64,000 nucleotides of DNA from Psychrobacter sp. FDAARGOS_221 (GCF_002313155.2 NZ_NWFK02000001.1:1426001-1490000), one strand, 5' to 3'. Shown: positions 47,263-57,701, counted from the first letter of the stretch. Notes: generated by a model from the sequence alone, not told the origin. Numbers and translations are program-made.

Positions 47263-48685
47263 CATTCTAAACATTTTAAATATTCAAATTCACAGCAGCC
47301 CAAAACAAATCAGACTGTTTGATATGTCTAAAATTGATAAGCTCAAAATTTAATAACTAATGTTAAATATCTAAAAGGTTTAGAGCATTTGGATGCGATG
47401 CTAAAGCTGACACCGTTTCCAGAATGGTTTTCTTACTAGGTTTTACAGGTCCATCTATTTCCTAAAATACAGACAGAATGCTCAACTATGCAGAATAAAT
47501 CTGGAGGGCGTTGGCGGTTACCTTTTCATTAAACTAAGGGCTTAATTAAAAACCTATTAATTAAATGGTAAACCAGCATCTATAACGTTCTAATTATAGA
47601 GTTTGTTGCTGTCAATTACAAATAAAATACTCATTTAGGCGTAATACCCCTACTCTTAAAGGCATCATTTCAGCTAAACTTAAGGGGTTAATTGCGCTGC
47701 CTGCATAGACAAACACTGGGCGCTAAGCCAGTAATATTCTAAGCTGTATAGGTTTTGTATTACTGGTTATAAATCAAAAATAAGCATTTGCGACCAATTA
47801 GATTTTTTAACCTATACTTTGTAATGGGCTCAAGCGCTTTTGTTACGCTAGTCTTACTTGTTTGCGTCTGCTACTGGGTTAAACTGGTTGAAACCGCTTA
47901 ATTAAAACATTGACGTTACCCTGACATTGAACCGCTAATATCAAATAACTCATAGAATAAACTGCTATTAAATAAGTCGCCAAAAAAACAACCAATCAAA
48001 TTACTGCATCACTGAACTCAATAATTCACAATAAATGATGTCATAAAATGGTGGCAAAAATCACAGTAAAAGTTATCTCATTAAATCGTGTCATAAATAG
48101 ACACACTTTTTATAGCCACCAACCACACCAGGCTACATATATGAAAATGAAACAAATTAATTAATAACCATTGACTAATGGGTGGGTATTAAGCTATAAA
48201 TATTTTTTCAATTCTGCTTATTAACTGGTAAGATACCAACCGTCTATGCGGACAGCAGTGCAAATACCAAGCTAATACTAGGTCTAAGTTTGGCTTAACT
48301 TACCCAAATCAGATCAATGCTCAACCCAGATCAGCTTAAGGTGTTAATAAAATAAGCTATTAACAACGACCTAAAGGGATTTAACTGAACTTAATGGTTG
48401 GTACTAAATTACAACTAACATTCTAATTTAGCACGCAGAATATTAAAGTAGAATAGATATTAAAGCAAAATGGATACAGACGCTGACCGTCCCCTACTAC
48501 GGACAACGCCTGTTCTTAATAGAATATTTTACAGTGTCATCCCTTCGATAACTTAACTCATGTCGCAACTGATATCAGGGGCACCGTGCTTAATGGCATA
48601 TCAGCGCTCAGGGATTGGTTACATTGAGCCTTTAAGCTATCGAGTTCCAAAACTTATTATTAATTCTAACAACGAAGAGGATTTT
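47263..48685. other. Long divergent region between sdhC and gltA
   Basis: The whole sdhC-gltA gap is 1602 bp with no open frame I can support. It is AT-rich. The best plus-strand promoter candidate is at 48171-48200; GTGTC/GACAC forms a small hairpin near 48090. An unannotated small RNA cannot be excluded. Confidence 0.5.
48171..48200 (+). promoter_or_regulatory. Candidate sigma-70 promoter for gltA
   Basis: TTGACT (48171-48176), an 18-nt spacer and TATAAA (48195-48200). It would give gltA a leader of nearly 480 nt. Prediction by eye only. Confidence 0.35.
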
Positions 48686-49966
48686 ATGGCTAACGATACT
48701 GCATATTTTAAGGTAGACGGAGAGGAATACGAGCTACCTATCCATAGAGGCACATTAGGCAACCCAGTTGTCGATGTATCTGCATTTCAAAAAGCAGGCT
48801 ACTGGACGTACGATCCAGGCTTTAAAGTTACTGCCCCTGTTGAGTCAAAAATCACTTACATTAACGGCGAAAAAGGTGAGCTTTTACACCGTGGCTACCC
48901 AATCGACCAGTTAGCAGAAAACGCTGAATATCTAGAAGTATGTTACGCCCTACTACATGGCGAGCTACCAAACGCTGAGCAAAAAGCTGACTTCTATGAA
49001 AAAGTTCGCATGCACACCGGCGTTCATGAGCAACTACGTAAGTTCTTTGAAGGCTTCCGTCGTGACGCGCACCCAATGGCAGTTATGGTTGGTGTTATCG
49101 GTGCTCTATCTGCTTTCTATCATGATCACTTAGACGTGACTGATCCAAAACAGCGTGACATCACTGCGATTCGCCTAATTGCAAAAATGCCAACTATCGC
49201 GGCAATGAGCTACAAGTACACCAAGGGCGAACCATTCATGTACCCACGTAACGACTTCAGTTACGCTGAGAACTTCCTATACATGATGTTTGCAACGCCT
49301 GCTGATGTTGACTACAAAGTAGATCCAGTCATCGCTCGCGCAATGGACAAGATCTTCACCCTTCACGCAGACCATGAGCAAAACGCTTCAACCTCTACTG
49401 TACGTCTAACTGCTTCAACTGGTGCCAACCCTTACGCGTGTATCGCTGCAGGTATCGTTGCGCTATGGGGCCCATCACACGGTGGTGCTAACGAAGCTGT
49501 TCTAAGAATGCTTGACGAAATCGGTACTGTCGATAACGTTGAAGAATTCATGGAAAAAGTAAAACGTAAAGAAGTTCGCTTAATGGGCTTTGGTCACCGT
49601 GTTTACAAAAACTTTGACCCACGTGCCAAAGTAATGAAAGAAACCTGTGACGAAGTATTAGGCGCTCTAGGTATCACAGATCCTAAGCTTGAGCTTGCGA
49701 TGAAACTTGAAAAAATCGCTCTAGAAGACGAGTACTTCGTAAAACGTAACCTATATCCAAACGTTGACTTCTACTCAGGTATCATCCTAAAAGCAATCGG
49801 TATCCCAACCTCAATGTTTACCGTTATCTTTGCTCTAGCCCGTACTTCAGGCTGGATCAGTCACCTACTAGAGATGCACAGCGCACCATTCAACATCGGT
49901 CGCCCACGTCAGCTTTACACTGGTGAAACTAAGCGTGACTTCGTTAAAGTAGAAGACCGCAAATAA
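48686..49966 (+). CDS. gltA: Citrate synthase (type II)
   Basis: 426 residues from the ATG at 48686, preceded by GAAGAGG; upstream in-frame ATGs would add up to 42 residues unlike the family. Catalyses citrate formation from oxaloacetate and acetyl-CoA. Active-site stretches: [31 protein letters not shown] (catalytic His) and [17 protein letters not shown] (His), with the catalytic Asp in NVDFYSGII. Length and sequence match the hexameric, NADH-sensitive Gram-negative type. Divergent from sdhCDAB; strong terminator after it. Confidence 0.97.
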   Translation: MANDTAYFKVDGEEYELPIHRGTLGNPVVDVSAFQKAGYWTYDPGFKVTAPVESKITYINGEKGELLHRGYPIDQLAENAEYLEVCYALLHGELPNAEQKADFYEKVRMHTGVHEQLRKFFEGFRRDAHPMAVMVGVIGALSAFYHDHLDVTDPKQRDITAIRLIAKMPTIAAMSYKYTKGEPFMYPRNDFSYAENFLYMMFATPADVDYKVDPVIARAMDKIFTLHADHEQNASTSTVRLTASTGANPYACIAAGIVALWGPSHGGANEAVLRMLDEIGTVDNVEEFMEKVKRKEVRLMGFGHRVYKNFDPRAKVMKETCDEVLGALGITDPKLELAMKLEKIALEDEYFVKRNLYPNVDFYSGIILKAIGIPTSMFTVIFALARTSGWISHLLEMHSAPFNIGRPRQLYTGETKRDFVKVEDRK

Positions 49967-49993
49967 GCCAAATTAACAGACAAACGTCTTGTT

Positions 49994-50031
49994 AAAAAAA
50001 GCCCTCGGTGTTTAGATACCGAGGGCTTTTT
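49994..50031. terminator. Terminator after gltA
   Basis: GCCCTCGGT / ACCGAGGGC, a perfect 9-bp stem with loop GTTTAGAT, flanked by seven A and five T. Confidence 0.92.
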
Positions 50032-50153
50032 GTTGTTTGTTTCGTTTATTAAACTGCTTTTATTTAGCTAGGTTTGTTAGCGACGTTTATTTAGATACGT
50101 TTATTTAGCTAACTAATACTCTGCTCCGTAATGATTGACTGAGTTTAGCTTTA

Positions 50154-50672
50154 TTATGCACGATAGGTTGATGTTTGGGATGTTTGTAAAAAAGGAATAC
50201 ATGCCTCCCATGCCTGACAATCCTGCCCGCGCTCACGACGCAGATAATAATCTTGCACCATGCGTGCTTGCTGCTCAATACCATATTTAAAAAACGACTG
50301 TCCCAATACATAGTCATAGCGACGATTAATCAGCGCGCCGCGCACTACTTTTAGACCTTGCTGTAGCTGCCACACATGGGTCAGCTCGTGAATCAACCAC
50401 CCCTGTTTTGATAACGATGCTTTGGAGAAATCCTCAATCCAATCGCGTGGATGGAAATAAATATTACCATTGGGACTGACTGCATAATTTTTTAATACCC
50501 AAAAGGCGGTTTTAATTTGCACCTCACTGACATCAAGCTGTTTGCCAAACACAGAGTGCGCCATAGCAACTTCCCCTGGGGTCAAGGCTCGGCTTTTGAC
50601 CGGCTGAGTTCTATCCGTCCATTGCTGGCCCAGCTGTTTAAATAAGGGCTGTTTAAATAAGGACTTTCTCAT
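50154..50672 (-). CDS. HExxH-motif putative zinc protein
   Basis: 172 residues. The zincin motif WLIHELTHVWQLQQG lies at about residue 93-107, and IEQQARMVQDYY further on could hold a third metal ligand (Glu). AMAHSVFG and IYFHPRDWIEDF precede it. No signal peptide or membrane segment. Similar short proteins are sometimes annotated as Vgr/Rhs-related, but no secretion genes lie here. Protease activity is possible, not shown. Monocistronic between gltA and rarA. Confidence 0.75.
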   Translation of the reverse strand: MRKSLFKQPLFKQLGQQWTDRTQPVKSRALTPGEVAMAHSVFGKQLDVSEVQIKTAFWVLKNYAVSPNGNIYFHPRDWIEDFSKASLSKQGWLIHELTHVWQLQQGLKVVRGALINRRYDYVLGQSFFKYGIEQQARMVQDYYLRRERGQDCQAWEACIPFLQTSQTSTYRA

Positions 50673-51030
50673 CTGCTGTTTATTCCTATTGATTACTCAC
50701 TGCTGTCTATTAATCTATTATAAGCGTTATCAAGCGCACTCATTTTTTAAAATATGCTTTTGTTTAAATCATGCTCACTAACATTATGATTTCTATATGG
50801 TTATGGCTTCTATTAGCACCTTATGATTAATGCCTCATAATCTACCAAGTTATGTGATAACTGGGAATATATCTCATAAGACTACTATACTGGTTACTCT
50901 CACAAAACCCATACCGAATAACAGCGCCCAAACTTGCTTTAAACTCAGTCGAATACTATAGTAAAACCACTTTTATAGCTCTGCAATTAAAACCAATACT
51001 CATAATCCATCAAGGTAGCTTGCGATAACT
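50673..51030. other. Intergenic region before rarA
   Basis: 358 bp between two divergent genes. It must contain both promoters; I see no gene, RNA or notable repeat. Confidence 0.5.
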
Positions 51031-52464
51031 ATGGCCACATCGAACACCTCAAATCAGCCATCATTAATTCCAGAAGAAGAAACACCTGCTTCAAATACTG
51101 GAGCAGCGAAAACAGCAGGCTCGACATCCCAATCTGCTCAGCAAAAAGGGTCAAAATCGGCCGCTATGTCAGATGCTACCAACCCTGATATCCCGTTGGC
51201 ACAGCGCATGCGCCCCGCTTCCCTAGATGAAGTGATTGGTCAGACTCACTTATTGGCAGCAGGCGCTCCGATTCGTCGTTTTGTTGAGCACGGTCACCTA
51301 CCCTCACTGATTTTGCATGGTGAAGCTGGCATTGGCAAGACTACCATTGCCATGCTGTTAGCAGATGCGGTGGGTCGTCCATTTTATCCGCTATCAGCCA
51401 TTAACACTGGGGTTAAACAGTTACGTGAAGTGCTTGATGCGGGTGCCAAAGGCGGTCTCGATTTGGCGGCGCCGGTGGTGTTTATCGATGAGATTCACCG
51501 GTTTAATAAGTCTCAGCAAGATGCCCTACTTGGTGCGGTTGAGTCCGGTGATATTACTTTAATTGGTGCTACCACTGAGAATCCGTCATTTAGTGTCAAT
51601 AATGCGTTACTATCTCGCTGCCAAGTGTATCGTTTACAGCCATTGGATGCAGCGCAAGTTGAAGACTTGCTACAGCGTGCATTGAGCCAAGATATCGTAC
51701 TGTCTAAGCTTAATATTGAACTTAACGCTACTGCCGAAATTACTAAACTGGCACACGGTGATGCGCGCAAAGCATTGAACTTACTGGAGCTGGCGGTACA
51801 AGCCTCAGATCATTCACAGCAGCCAATCGTCATCGATAATTCTCTATTAGCCAGTGTCGCTCAGACTGCACTGCAGCGTTATGATAAAGATGGAGATCAG
51901 CACTACGATATGATCTCAGCGATGATTAAGTCAGTGCGTGGCTCAGATCCAGACGCCGCTTTGTACTGGATGGCACGGATGTTGGTTGCCGGTGAGCCGC
52001 CAGAATTTATCGCGCGGCGTTTGGTGATTTTGGCCAGTGAAGACATTGGTAATGCCAATCCCAATGCCTTACTGCTTGCCGATGCCGCTTTACGCTCGGT
52101 GAAAGCCATTGGTATGCCTGAAGCACGCATTATCCTAGGACAAGTAGTGGTGTATCTGGCAACCTCTGCCAAGAGTAACAGCACTTATATGGCAATCAAT
52201 AAAGCGATGCAACTGGCACAAAAAGATCAGTCTCCAGTGCCGCTACACTTACGCAATGGCGTCACCAAACTGATGCAAGCTGAAGGTTATGGCCAAAATT
52301 ATGTCTATCCGCACGACTACCCTAATCACTATTATCCGCAGCAGTATTTGCCAGATGCGCTGGTCGGCACTCAGTTTTATCAGTATGCAGATAACCAACG
52401 TGAGCAACACAGCTTGCAATTTATGCAGTGGCTACAATCACAGCCGCAGACCAAGTCGTCTTAA
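51031..52464 (+). CDS. rarA: Replication-associated recombination protein A (AAA+ ATPase)
   Basis: 477 residues. RarA/MgsA acts at stalled replication forks. The core begins at ~residue 54 with PLAQRMRPASLDEVIGQTHL; Walker A GEAGIGKTTIAML; Walker B VFIDEIHRFNKSQQDALL; sensor 1 GATTENPSFSVN; C-terminal YWMARMLVAGEPPEFIARR and the LPDALVGTQFY tail. About 50 N-terminal residues are Ser/Ala/Thr-rich and absent from most relatives; an internal ATG at residue 46 (MSDATNP) would remove them and cannot be excluded. Confidence 0.94.
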   Translation: MATSNTSNQPSLIPEEETPASNTGAAKTAGSTSQSAQQKGSKSAAMSDATNPDIPLAQRMRPASLDEVIGQTHLLAAGAPIRRFVEHGHLPSLILHGEAGIGKTTIAMLLADAVGRPFYPLSAINTGVKQLREVLDAGAKGGLDLAAPVVFIDEIHRFNKSQQDALLGAVESGDITLIGATTENPSFSVNNALLSRCQVYRLQPLDAAQVEDLLQRALSQDIVLSKLNIELNATAEITKLAHGDARKALNLLELAVQASDHSQQPIVIDNSLLASVAQTALQRYDKDGDQHYDMISAMIKSVRGSDPDAALYWMARMLVAGEPPEFIARRLVILASEDIGNANPNALLLADAALRSVKAIGMPEARIILGQVVVYLATSAKSNSTYMAINKAMQLAQKDQSPVPLHLRNGVTKLMQAEGYGQNYVYPHDYPNHYYPQQYLPDALVGTQFYQYADNQREQHSLQFMQWLQSQPQTKSS

Positions 52465-52768
52465 CATTATCAACTTCACATAAAACGCCAGCATCAATAT
52501 GACATTGACTCACACTTTGGTCGGTTAATGATTTCAATACCATTGATTCATGGCAGTTAATGGCGCTCAACCTCAGTTAGGGGTACAATGGTCACCTATA
52601 AAATCCTTAACCAGATATTTCGATAATAAAATCATAATCACAATCGCTGCCAGATAATTAAGCTATAAACCAACCAAGTGCAAGTGCTACTCATGTAGGC
52701 TTAGCGAGGTTAATACAGTAGCTGTATCTGGCTATGACGATATCAAACAATAAAAGAGATCCATTACT
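52465..52768. other. Intergenic region before ribB
   Basis: 304 bp. ribB genes are often preceded by an FMN riboswitch, but the conserved RFN boxes are not visible here. No other feature recognised. Confidence 0.5.
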
Positions 52769-53881
52769 ATGGCACTAGATAATATTAAAGACATCATTGA
52801 AGACATTCGCGCCGGTAAAATGGTCATCTTAATGGATGATGAAGACCGTGAAAACGAAGGCGACCTCATTATGGCCGCCACCCATGTTAACAGTGAAGCC
52901 ATCAACTTTATGATTACCCATGCCCGCGGTCTGGTGTGTCTAACCCTGACCGAAGAGCGCTGCCGCCGTTTAGAATTGCCACTGATGAGTGATCGCAACC
53001 AAGCCAAATTTAGCACCAACTTTACCGTGTCTATCGAGGCGGCTGAAGGCGTGACAACAGGTATCTCTGCAGCTGATCGCGCACGCACTGTTCAAGCAGC
53101 AGTGTCAGCCACTGCCAAAGCAGAAGACATCGTACAACCGGGTCATATTTTCCCAATCATGGCACAAAAAGGCGGGGTATTGCACCGTGCGGGCCATACC
53201 GAAGCAGGCTGTGACCTAGCACGATTAGCAGGCTTAGAGCCAGCAGCGGTTATCGTTGAAATCATTAATCCAGATGGCACCATGGCACGCCGTGACGATT
53301 TAGAGAAGTTCGCTGCCGAGCATGACTTGAAGATCGGCACCATTGCTGATTTGATTAACTACCGTATTGCCAATGAGCAAACCGTGAATGAAGTCAGCCA
53401 ACGCCCATTTGAGACTGACTTTGGTAGCTTCACTCTATATCAATTCCAAGAATATGGTGCGACTGAAACTCACGTGGCGTTGGTTAAAGGTGATCCTAGC
53501 GAAGGCGTCAGCACTGTGCGTGTGCATGGCTTCCATCCTCTACGTGATTTGTTCGCTGCTAAGCGTGATGAAACCGGCCGCAGCGGCTGGAGTGTGCAAA
53601 ACTCGCTAAAAGAAATTGCTCAGTCTGAACGTGGCGTCTTAGTATGGATTGGCAGCGATCAACCTGTTGATTTAGGCGATGTGTTACAGCGTGCCAGCGA
53701 CAACCAGTCCATCTCTACTCTATCTAATCAGCCATATCGTAGTATCGGTGTCGGCGCCCAGATTTTACGTCACTTAGGCGTGCGTGATATGCGCTTATTA
53801 TCAACGCCACTTAAGTTCAATGCGTTGTCTGGCTTTGACTTAAATGTGGTTGAGTGTGTTGACTCACCCGATAGCAAATAA
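52769..53881 (+). CDS. ribB: 3,4-dihydroxy-2-butanone-4-phosphate synthase with degenerate GTP cyclohydrolase II domain (RibBX type)
   Basis: 370 residues. Residues ~1-205 are a complete DHBP synthase: MDDEDRENEGDLIMAA, THARGLVCLTL, ISAADRARTVQAA and the HRAGHTEAGCDLARLAGL active site. It makes the four-carbon riboflavin precursor from ribulose-5-phosphate. The C-terminal half follows the GTP cyclohydrolase II fold (HVALVKGD, VRVHGFHPLRDLFAA, YRSIGVGAQILRHLGV) but lacks the three zinc cysteines of active RibA, so it should not open GTP; a separate ribA is needed. This arrangement is known in gammaproteobacteria. Confidence 0.93.
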   Translation: MALDNIKDIIEDIRAGKMVILMDDEDRENEGDLIMAATHVNSEAINFMITHARGLVCLTLTEERCRRLELPLMSDRNQAKFSTNFTVSIEAAEGVTTGISAADRARTVQAAVSATAKAEDIVQPGHIFPIMAQKGGVLHRAGHTEAGCDLARLAGLEPAAVIVEIINPDGTMARRDDLEKFAAEHDLKIGTIADLINYRIANEQTVNEVSQRPFETDFGSFTLYQFQEYGATETHVALVKGDPSEGVSTVRVHGFHPLRDLFAAKRDETGRSGWSVQNSLKEIAQSERGVLVWIGSDQPVDLGDVLQRASDNQSISTLSNQPYRSIGVGAQILRHLGVRDMRLLSTPLKFNALSGFDLNVVECVDSPDSK

Positions 53882-53934
53882 TGTTAATCATGGTTAAGAC
53901 GAAAAGCGCATCCCTATTGGCAACTTGATACGTT

Positions 53935-54990
53935 ATGTTGACTATTAAATCGAATAAACCGCGTTCAAACAGCAGTAAGTCAAAAATCAGTCAGCGGCCT
54001 CCTAAGCTGCTGGCTGCGGCAACTTCTGTATTCAAGCCTTATCAGCTTCAGTTGCAGCAAGTGGTCAGCTATGATGGTAGCTGTATACCAGTGCACATGA
54101 TCGGTGATGGTGAGCCGGTACTACTGCTACATGCATTTGGGATGGATGCGCGTCAATTTTTACCGTTTATATTGCCGTTAGCGGATCGGTTTCGCTTTTA
54201 CTTGCCGCATTTGCGTGGTTTTGGCTTAGCTGCTGCTACGCCAAGCACTGAGTTTAATTTCATTGAGCAGTATGCCGATGATGTGGCAGTGCTGCTGGAT
54301 TATATTTGCGACAAGCATGAGGTCGACGCAATAGATGTCGCCGGTATATCTATGGGAGCATTGGTGATGTGGGCCCACTTTGCCCGTCATGCAAATCCCG
54401 AGCAACCTGCTAACCTTCATAAAGTGCGCCGTTATTTAAATATTGACCAATCGCCGATTGTGCACAATCAGCCCGATTGGCAAGGCGGTGTGTTTGGTGA
54501 CAGACAGCCTCAAGTTTTTGAGCGCTTTGAGCAGGTATTACAGGCAGCACTGCCCTATTTCCAACACTCAGTGACCGAATTTAGCCATTTACCATTTGCA
54601 GTAAAACAGCAAGTGTTAAAGCTAGAGGCCGACTTTTCGTTGATGTCGGTAGCACGACCTGCGTCAAGGCTGTTTATTCAGACCAGCAGCTACTTGCCTG
54701 ATCATAAGCTGGCGCTGTATCAGCACCCGACTTGGCGTCAAAAGTTACATGGACTGCAAGCTTATTTGCACTTGCCTTATGATTATCGTGAGGCGCTGGC
54801 AGCCACTGATATTCCAGTGACTTTATTGATAGGGCAGCAATCAAAGCTGTACGACCCTAATTGGCAGCGTCAACTGGCGCAGCTATTACCGCAAGCTGAT
54901 ATCGTAGAGGTTGCAGACTCAGGGCACGCCATTCCATTAGATGCGCCGATTCGCTTTACACAAGCACTAAAAGCGTTTTTAATAGACTAG
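53935..54990 (+). CDS. Alpha/beta hydrolase
   Basis: 351 residues. Oxyanion loop in LLLHAFGMDARQFLPF, nucleophile elbow VAGISMGALVMW (Ser), catalytic His in VADSGHAIPLDAP, with the acid likely in the LLIGQQSKLYDPN region. A basic Ser/Lys-rich N-terminus of ~30 residues precedes the domain; there is no clear signal peptide. Substrate unknown; esterase, lipase or thioesterase are all possible. 53 nt after ribB. Confidence 0.85.
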   Translation: MLTIKSNKPRSNSSKSKISQRPPKLLAAATSVFKPYQLQLQQVVSYDGSCIPVHMIGDGEPVLLLHAFGMDARQFLPFILPLADRFRFYLPHLRGFGLAAATPSTEFNFIEQYADDVAVLLDYICDKHEVDAIDVAGISMGALVMWAHFARHANPEQPANLHKVRRYLNIDQSPIVHNQPDWQGGVFGDRQPQVFERFEQVLQAALPYFQHSVTEFSHLPFAVKQQVLKLEADFSLMSVARPASRLFIQTSSYLPDHKLALYQHPTWRQKLHGLQAYLHLPYDYREALAATDIPVTLLIGQQSKLYDPNWQRQLAQLLPQADIVEVADSGHAIPLDAPIRFTQALKAFLID

Positions 54991-55119
54991 ACTGTAGTAG
55001 AGTGTTGATAATGGATTAATCAGCGCTAGACTGCTGCAACGATAAGCCGTGCACTCTATTGATACAGCTTATTAAAAACCCATACTTGTAATAAACACTG
55101 ACCACTTGATACGGATGCC

Positions 55120-57441
55120 ATGACTGATACTTTATTAGACCTGACCCCTTATAGCTACCCGCAACTGCATAAGGATGTCAGAACCAAGATTGATCACTTA
55201 AGCCAGTCTATTGCAGCACTGGAGGCCAACTTAATCACGCCCCAGTCATTATCTGATCAATCTTCATCTAACCAGCCTTTATCAAATAAGCCGCTATCTA
55301 AAAAGTCAGACACAGCTCAATCTTCTACGCCAGACTCATCCGAATCAATCAATAAACTCACTTCTGCCACCGACCCTGAAGTTGACTATCTAACTGAGCT
55401 CAATCCAAGCCAATATTTGGCTGCGACCACCATCGAGGGTAAAGTACTAGTGATCGCCGGTGCTGGCTCAGGCAAAACCAAAACCCTGACCTACCGTACC
55501 AGTTATCTCATCGAAAAAGGCGCTGCGCCACGTAGTATCTTATTGCTGACCTTTACCCGCAAAGCGGCCAATGAGATTAAAGCGCGAGTCAAAACCTTAC
55601 TTGGTGACCGTTTAGAAGATGGTCAAAATATCAATGACATCACCAGCGGTACCTTCCATTCTTTTTGTAACATGCTGCTGCGTCGCTATTCTGGGTTACT
55701 GGGTATTAATCCAAGATTTAGCATTTTGGATACTGGTGATAGCGAAGATGCGATTGATTTGATTCGTAAAGAAAAAGGTTATACCACCAGTTCGTCCAAA
55801 ACCAAACCGACCAGCGCACAAAGCAAACAAGCTTTTCCGCGTAAGCAGCGGCTACAAAAGATTATCTCTACCGCGCGCAATCGTCATATCCTAATTCATG
55901 ACTTAATTGAGTCTGAATATCCGGACTTAATGATACATGCTGATGCCATAGAACAGTTGGCTAAGGATTATCATAAGTATAAGCGAACCCATCATTTATA
56001 TGACTTTGATGACATCATCTCGCAGGTAGTTAAGCACCTGAAAATCAATCTTCAGTTTCGTAAACTTCTGCAAGATACCTATCGCTACGTGATGGTGGAT
56101 GAGTATCAAGATACCAATATTCCGCAAAAGCAGCTAATTGATTATATCTGTCAGCCTGAGCAAGTGTCGTTGATGGTGGTCGGTGATGACAACCAAAGTA
56201 TTTATGCTTTTCGTGGTGCCAGTTATGAAAATATCTTGTTATTCTCAGACAGCTATCCACAGGCTAAGCTGATTAAACTTGAACAGAACTATCGCAGCAC
56301 GCCAGCCATATTGTCGTACGTCAACGCTCTATCCGATCAAATTACCTTGGGTTATCAAAAAAGACTGTTTTCTGAGCTACCGGTTAATGGGCAAAGACCA
56401 GTATTTTGTCGCCGTAGTGATGAGGCTGCTGAGGCCAAATATATCGCGGACACCTTACTCGAGCTAAAGTCGGAGTACGACTACGGTTACAATGATTTTG
56501 CGGTATTAGGACGCACTTCGTTTCAGTCTAGCCATATCCAACTTGAGTTTATGAAGCGCGGTATTCCCTTTATCGTGGTGGGTGGCATTAAGTTTTTAGA
56601 AAAGCGCCATATCAAAGATGTGTTGGCGTTGGTGAAGATACTACACAACCCCAATGACACCATTGCGTGGCATCGCATCTTAACCTTGTTTAAAGGCATT
56701 GGCGAAGTGACCGCTACTAAGCTAACCCAAGCATTCATACAACAAGGCAATTCGCTGCAGCCGCTGCTTGATCCTAAACTGAATAAGAAAAATGAGCATC
56801 TCATTGAGCTATATCATGTGCTAACCAAGGCCGAACAGACCGATGCTGTGGCTGAAATGATTGACGCACTGATTGATTTTTATATCCCTGTGTTACAGGC
56901 ACTTGAGGACAATTGGCGTGAGCGAGCCGAAGATTTTCGGGTATTGAAAAGCTTGGCACAAGAGCACAGCAGCATTGATCGCTTTTTGGAAAGCTTGGCA
57001 CTTGATCCACCTAATGACTCGGTCGCTGCCTTTGACCCCTCGGCGCCAGAGGATAAAGATGCAGTAACCATCTCTACCATTCATAGTGCCAAAGGTTTAG
57101 AGTGGCCAGTGGTCTTTATCAACGCGCTAATCGATGGCATGATGCCGCACCATCGCTCATTGGATGATTTTGAATCAATAGAAGAAGAGCGCAAGTTGTT
57201 CTACGTTGCTTGTAGCCGTGCTAAGACCCATCTGTACTTGACAGCACCCAACTACTTCTCGAGCTTTGCCGGATTTTTTGATAAGATATCACGCTTTATT
57301 AGTGAGGTGCCGGCAGACTGTGTTAACTTCGAAGCCACTACTCAAGCTCAGATGCAGCCAAATGGTAATAATAGACACCTCGGCAATAAACACAACAGAC
57401 TAGAGGATATTGGTTCAAACCAAGACCCTGATTGGTGGTAG
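55120..57441 (+). CDS. UvrD/Rep-type superfamily 1A DNA helicase
   Basis: 773 residues. Walker A AGAGSGKTKTLTYR (Gly-Lys at about 118-120), GTFHSFCNMLLRRY (motif Ib region), DEEx-type box VMVDEYQDTNIPQ, GDDNQSIYAFRGA (motif III), LEQNYRSTPAIL (motif IV) and VTISTIHSAKGLEWPVVF (motif V), then EEERKLFYVACSRAK (motif VI). The 90-residue N-terminus holds a Ser/Pro-rich linker (40-85) ahead of the Q motif LNPSQYLAA. The C-terminus is shorter than in UvrD. Probable 3'-5' helicase in repair; it is not clearly UvrD, Rep or PcrA. Confidence 0.9.
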   Translation: MTDTLLDLTPYSYPQLHKDVRTKIDHLSQSIAALEANLITPQSLSDQSSSNQPLSNKPLSKKSDTAQSSTPDSSESINKLTSATDPEVDYLTELNPSQYLAATTIEGKVLVIAGAGSGKTKTLTYRTSYLIEKGAAPRSILLLTFTRKAANEIKARVKTLLGDRLEDGQNINDITSGTFHSFCNMLLRRYSGLLGINPRFSILDTGDSEDAIDLIRKEKGYTTSSSKTKPTSAQSKQAFPRKQRLQKIISTARNRHILIHDLIESEYPDLMIHADAIEQLAKDYHKYKRTHHLYDFDDIISQVVKHLKINLQFRKLLQDTYRYVMVDEYQDTNIPQKQLIDYICQPEQVSLMVVGDDNQSIYAFRGASYENILLFSDSYPQAKLIKLEQNYRSTPAILSYVNALSDQITLGYQKRLFSELPVNGQRPVFCRRSDEAAEAKYIADTLLELKSEYDYGYNDFAVLGRTSFQSSHIQLEFMKRGIPFIVVGGIKFLEKRHIKDVLALVKILHNPNDTIAWHRILTLFKGIGEVTATKLTQAFIQQGNSLQPLLDPKLNKKNEHLIELYHVLTKAEQTDAVAEMIDALIDFYIPVLQALEDNWRERAEDFRVLKSLAQEHSSIDRFLESLALDPPNDSVAAFDPSAPEDKDAVTISTIHSAKGLEWPVVFINALIDGMMPHHRSLDDFESIEEERKLFYVACSRAKTHLYLTAPNYFSSFAGFFDKISRFISEVPADCVNFEATTQAQMQPNGNNRHLGNKHNRLEDIGSNQDPDWW

Positions 57442-57592
57442 TTCTTATCATAACTCTGATCAGAGCGCTCGTTTTTTGTCATAATTCCCTACTATAATCA
57501 ACGTTATGCTAATATGGTAATGCTTTTTTATAGCACCACATGGTCATATTGAGACAGTTCACTTAATTTAGTGTTAAAATACTAAACACAAT

Positions 57593-57657
57593 GCTCTGCA
57601 ATAGCATGAATGCTGTTCGTTAGCAACTCCATCTTAGCAATACCCCAAGGTAGCGCA
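57593..57657 (+). promoter_or_regulatory. Possible JUMPStart/ops-like element in the wza leader
   Basis: GCTCTG at 57593-57598 and CCCCAAGGTAGCGCA at 57643-57657 recall the two conserved parts of JUMPStart (GCTCTG, and ops with GGCGGTAGCG), where RfaH is loaded on polysaccharide operons. Only GGTAGCG matches ops exactly and the spacing is longer than usual, so this is tentative. A TTGAGA at 57549 and TAAAAT at 57575 are weak promoter boxes with a long spacer. Confidence 0.3.
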
Positions 57658-57701
57658 TCACCAGCCATACAACAGTAAAGTAACAAGGTAGACAATTTCA
57701 C

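Noticed and set aside
52465..52768. FMN riboswitch upstream of ribB
   Set aside because: Searched for the conserved RFN boxes; none visible in the 304-bp leader.
57405..57430. Possible tRNA T-arm (GGTTCAAACC)
   Set aside because: It lies inside the last codons of the helicase gene, and no acceptor, D or anticodon arms can be formed around it.
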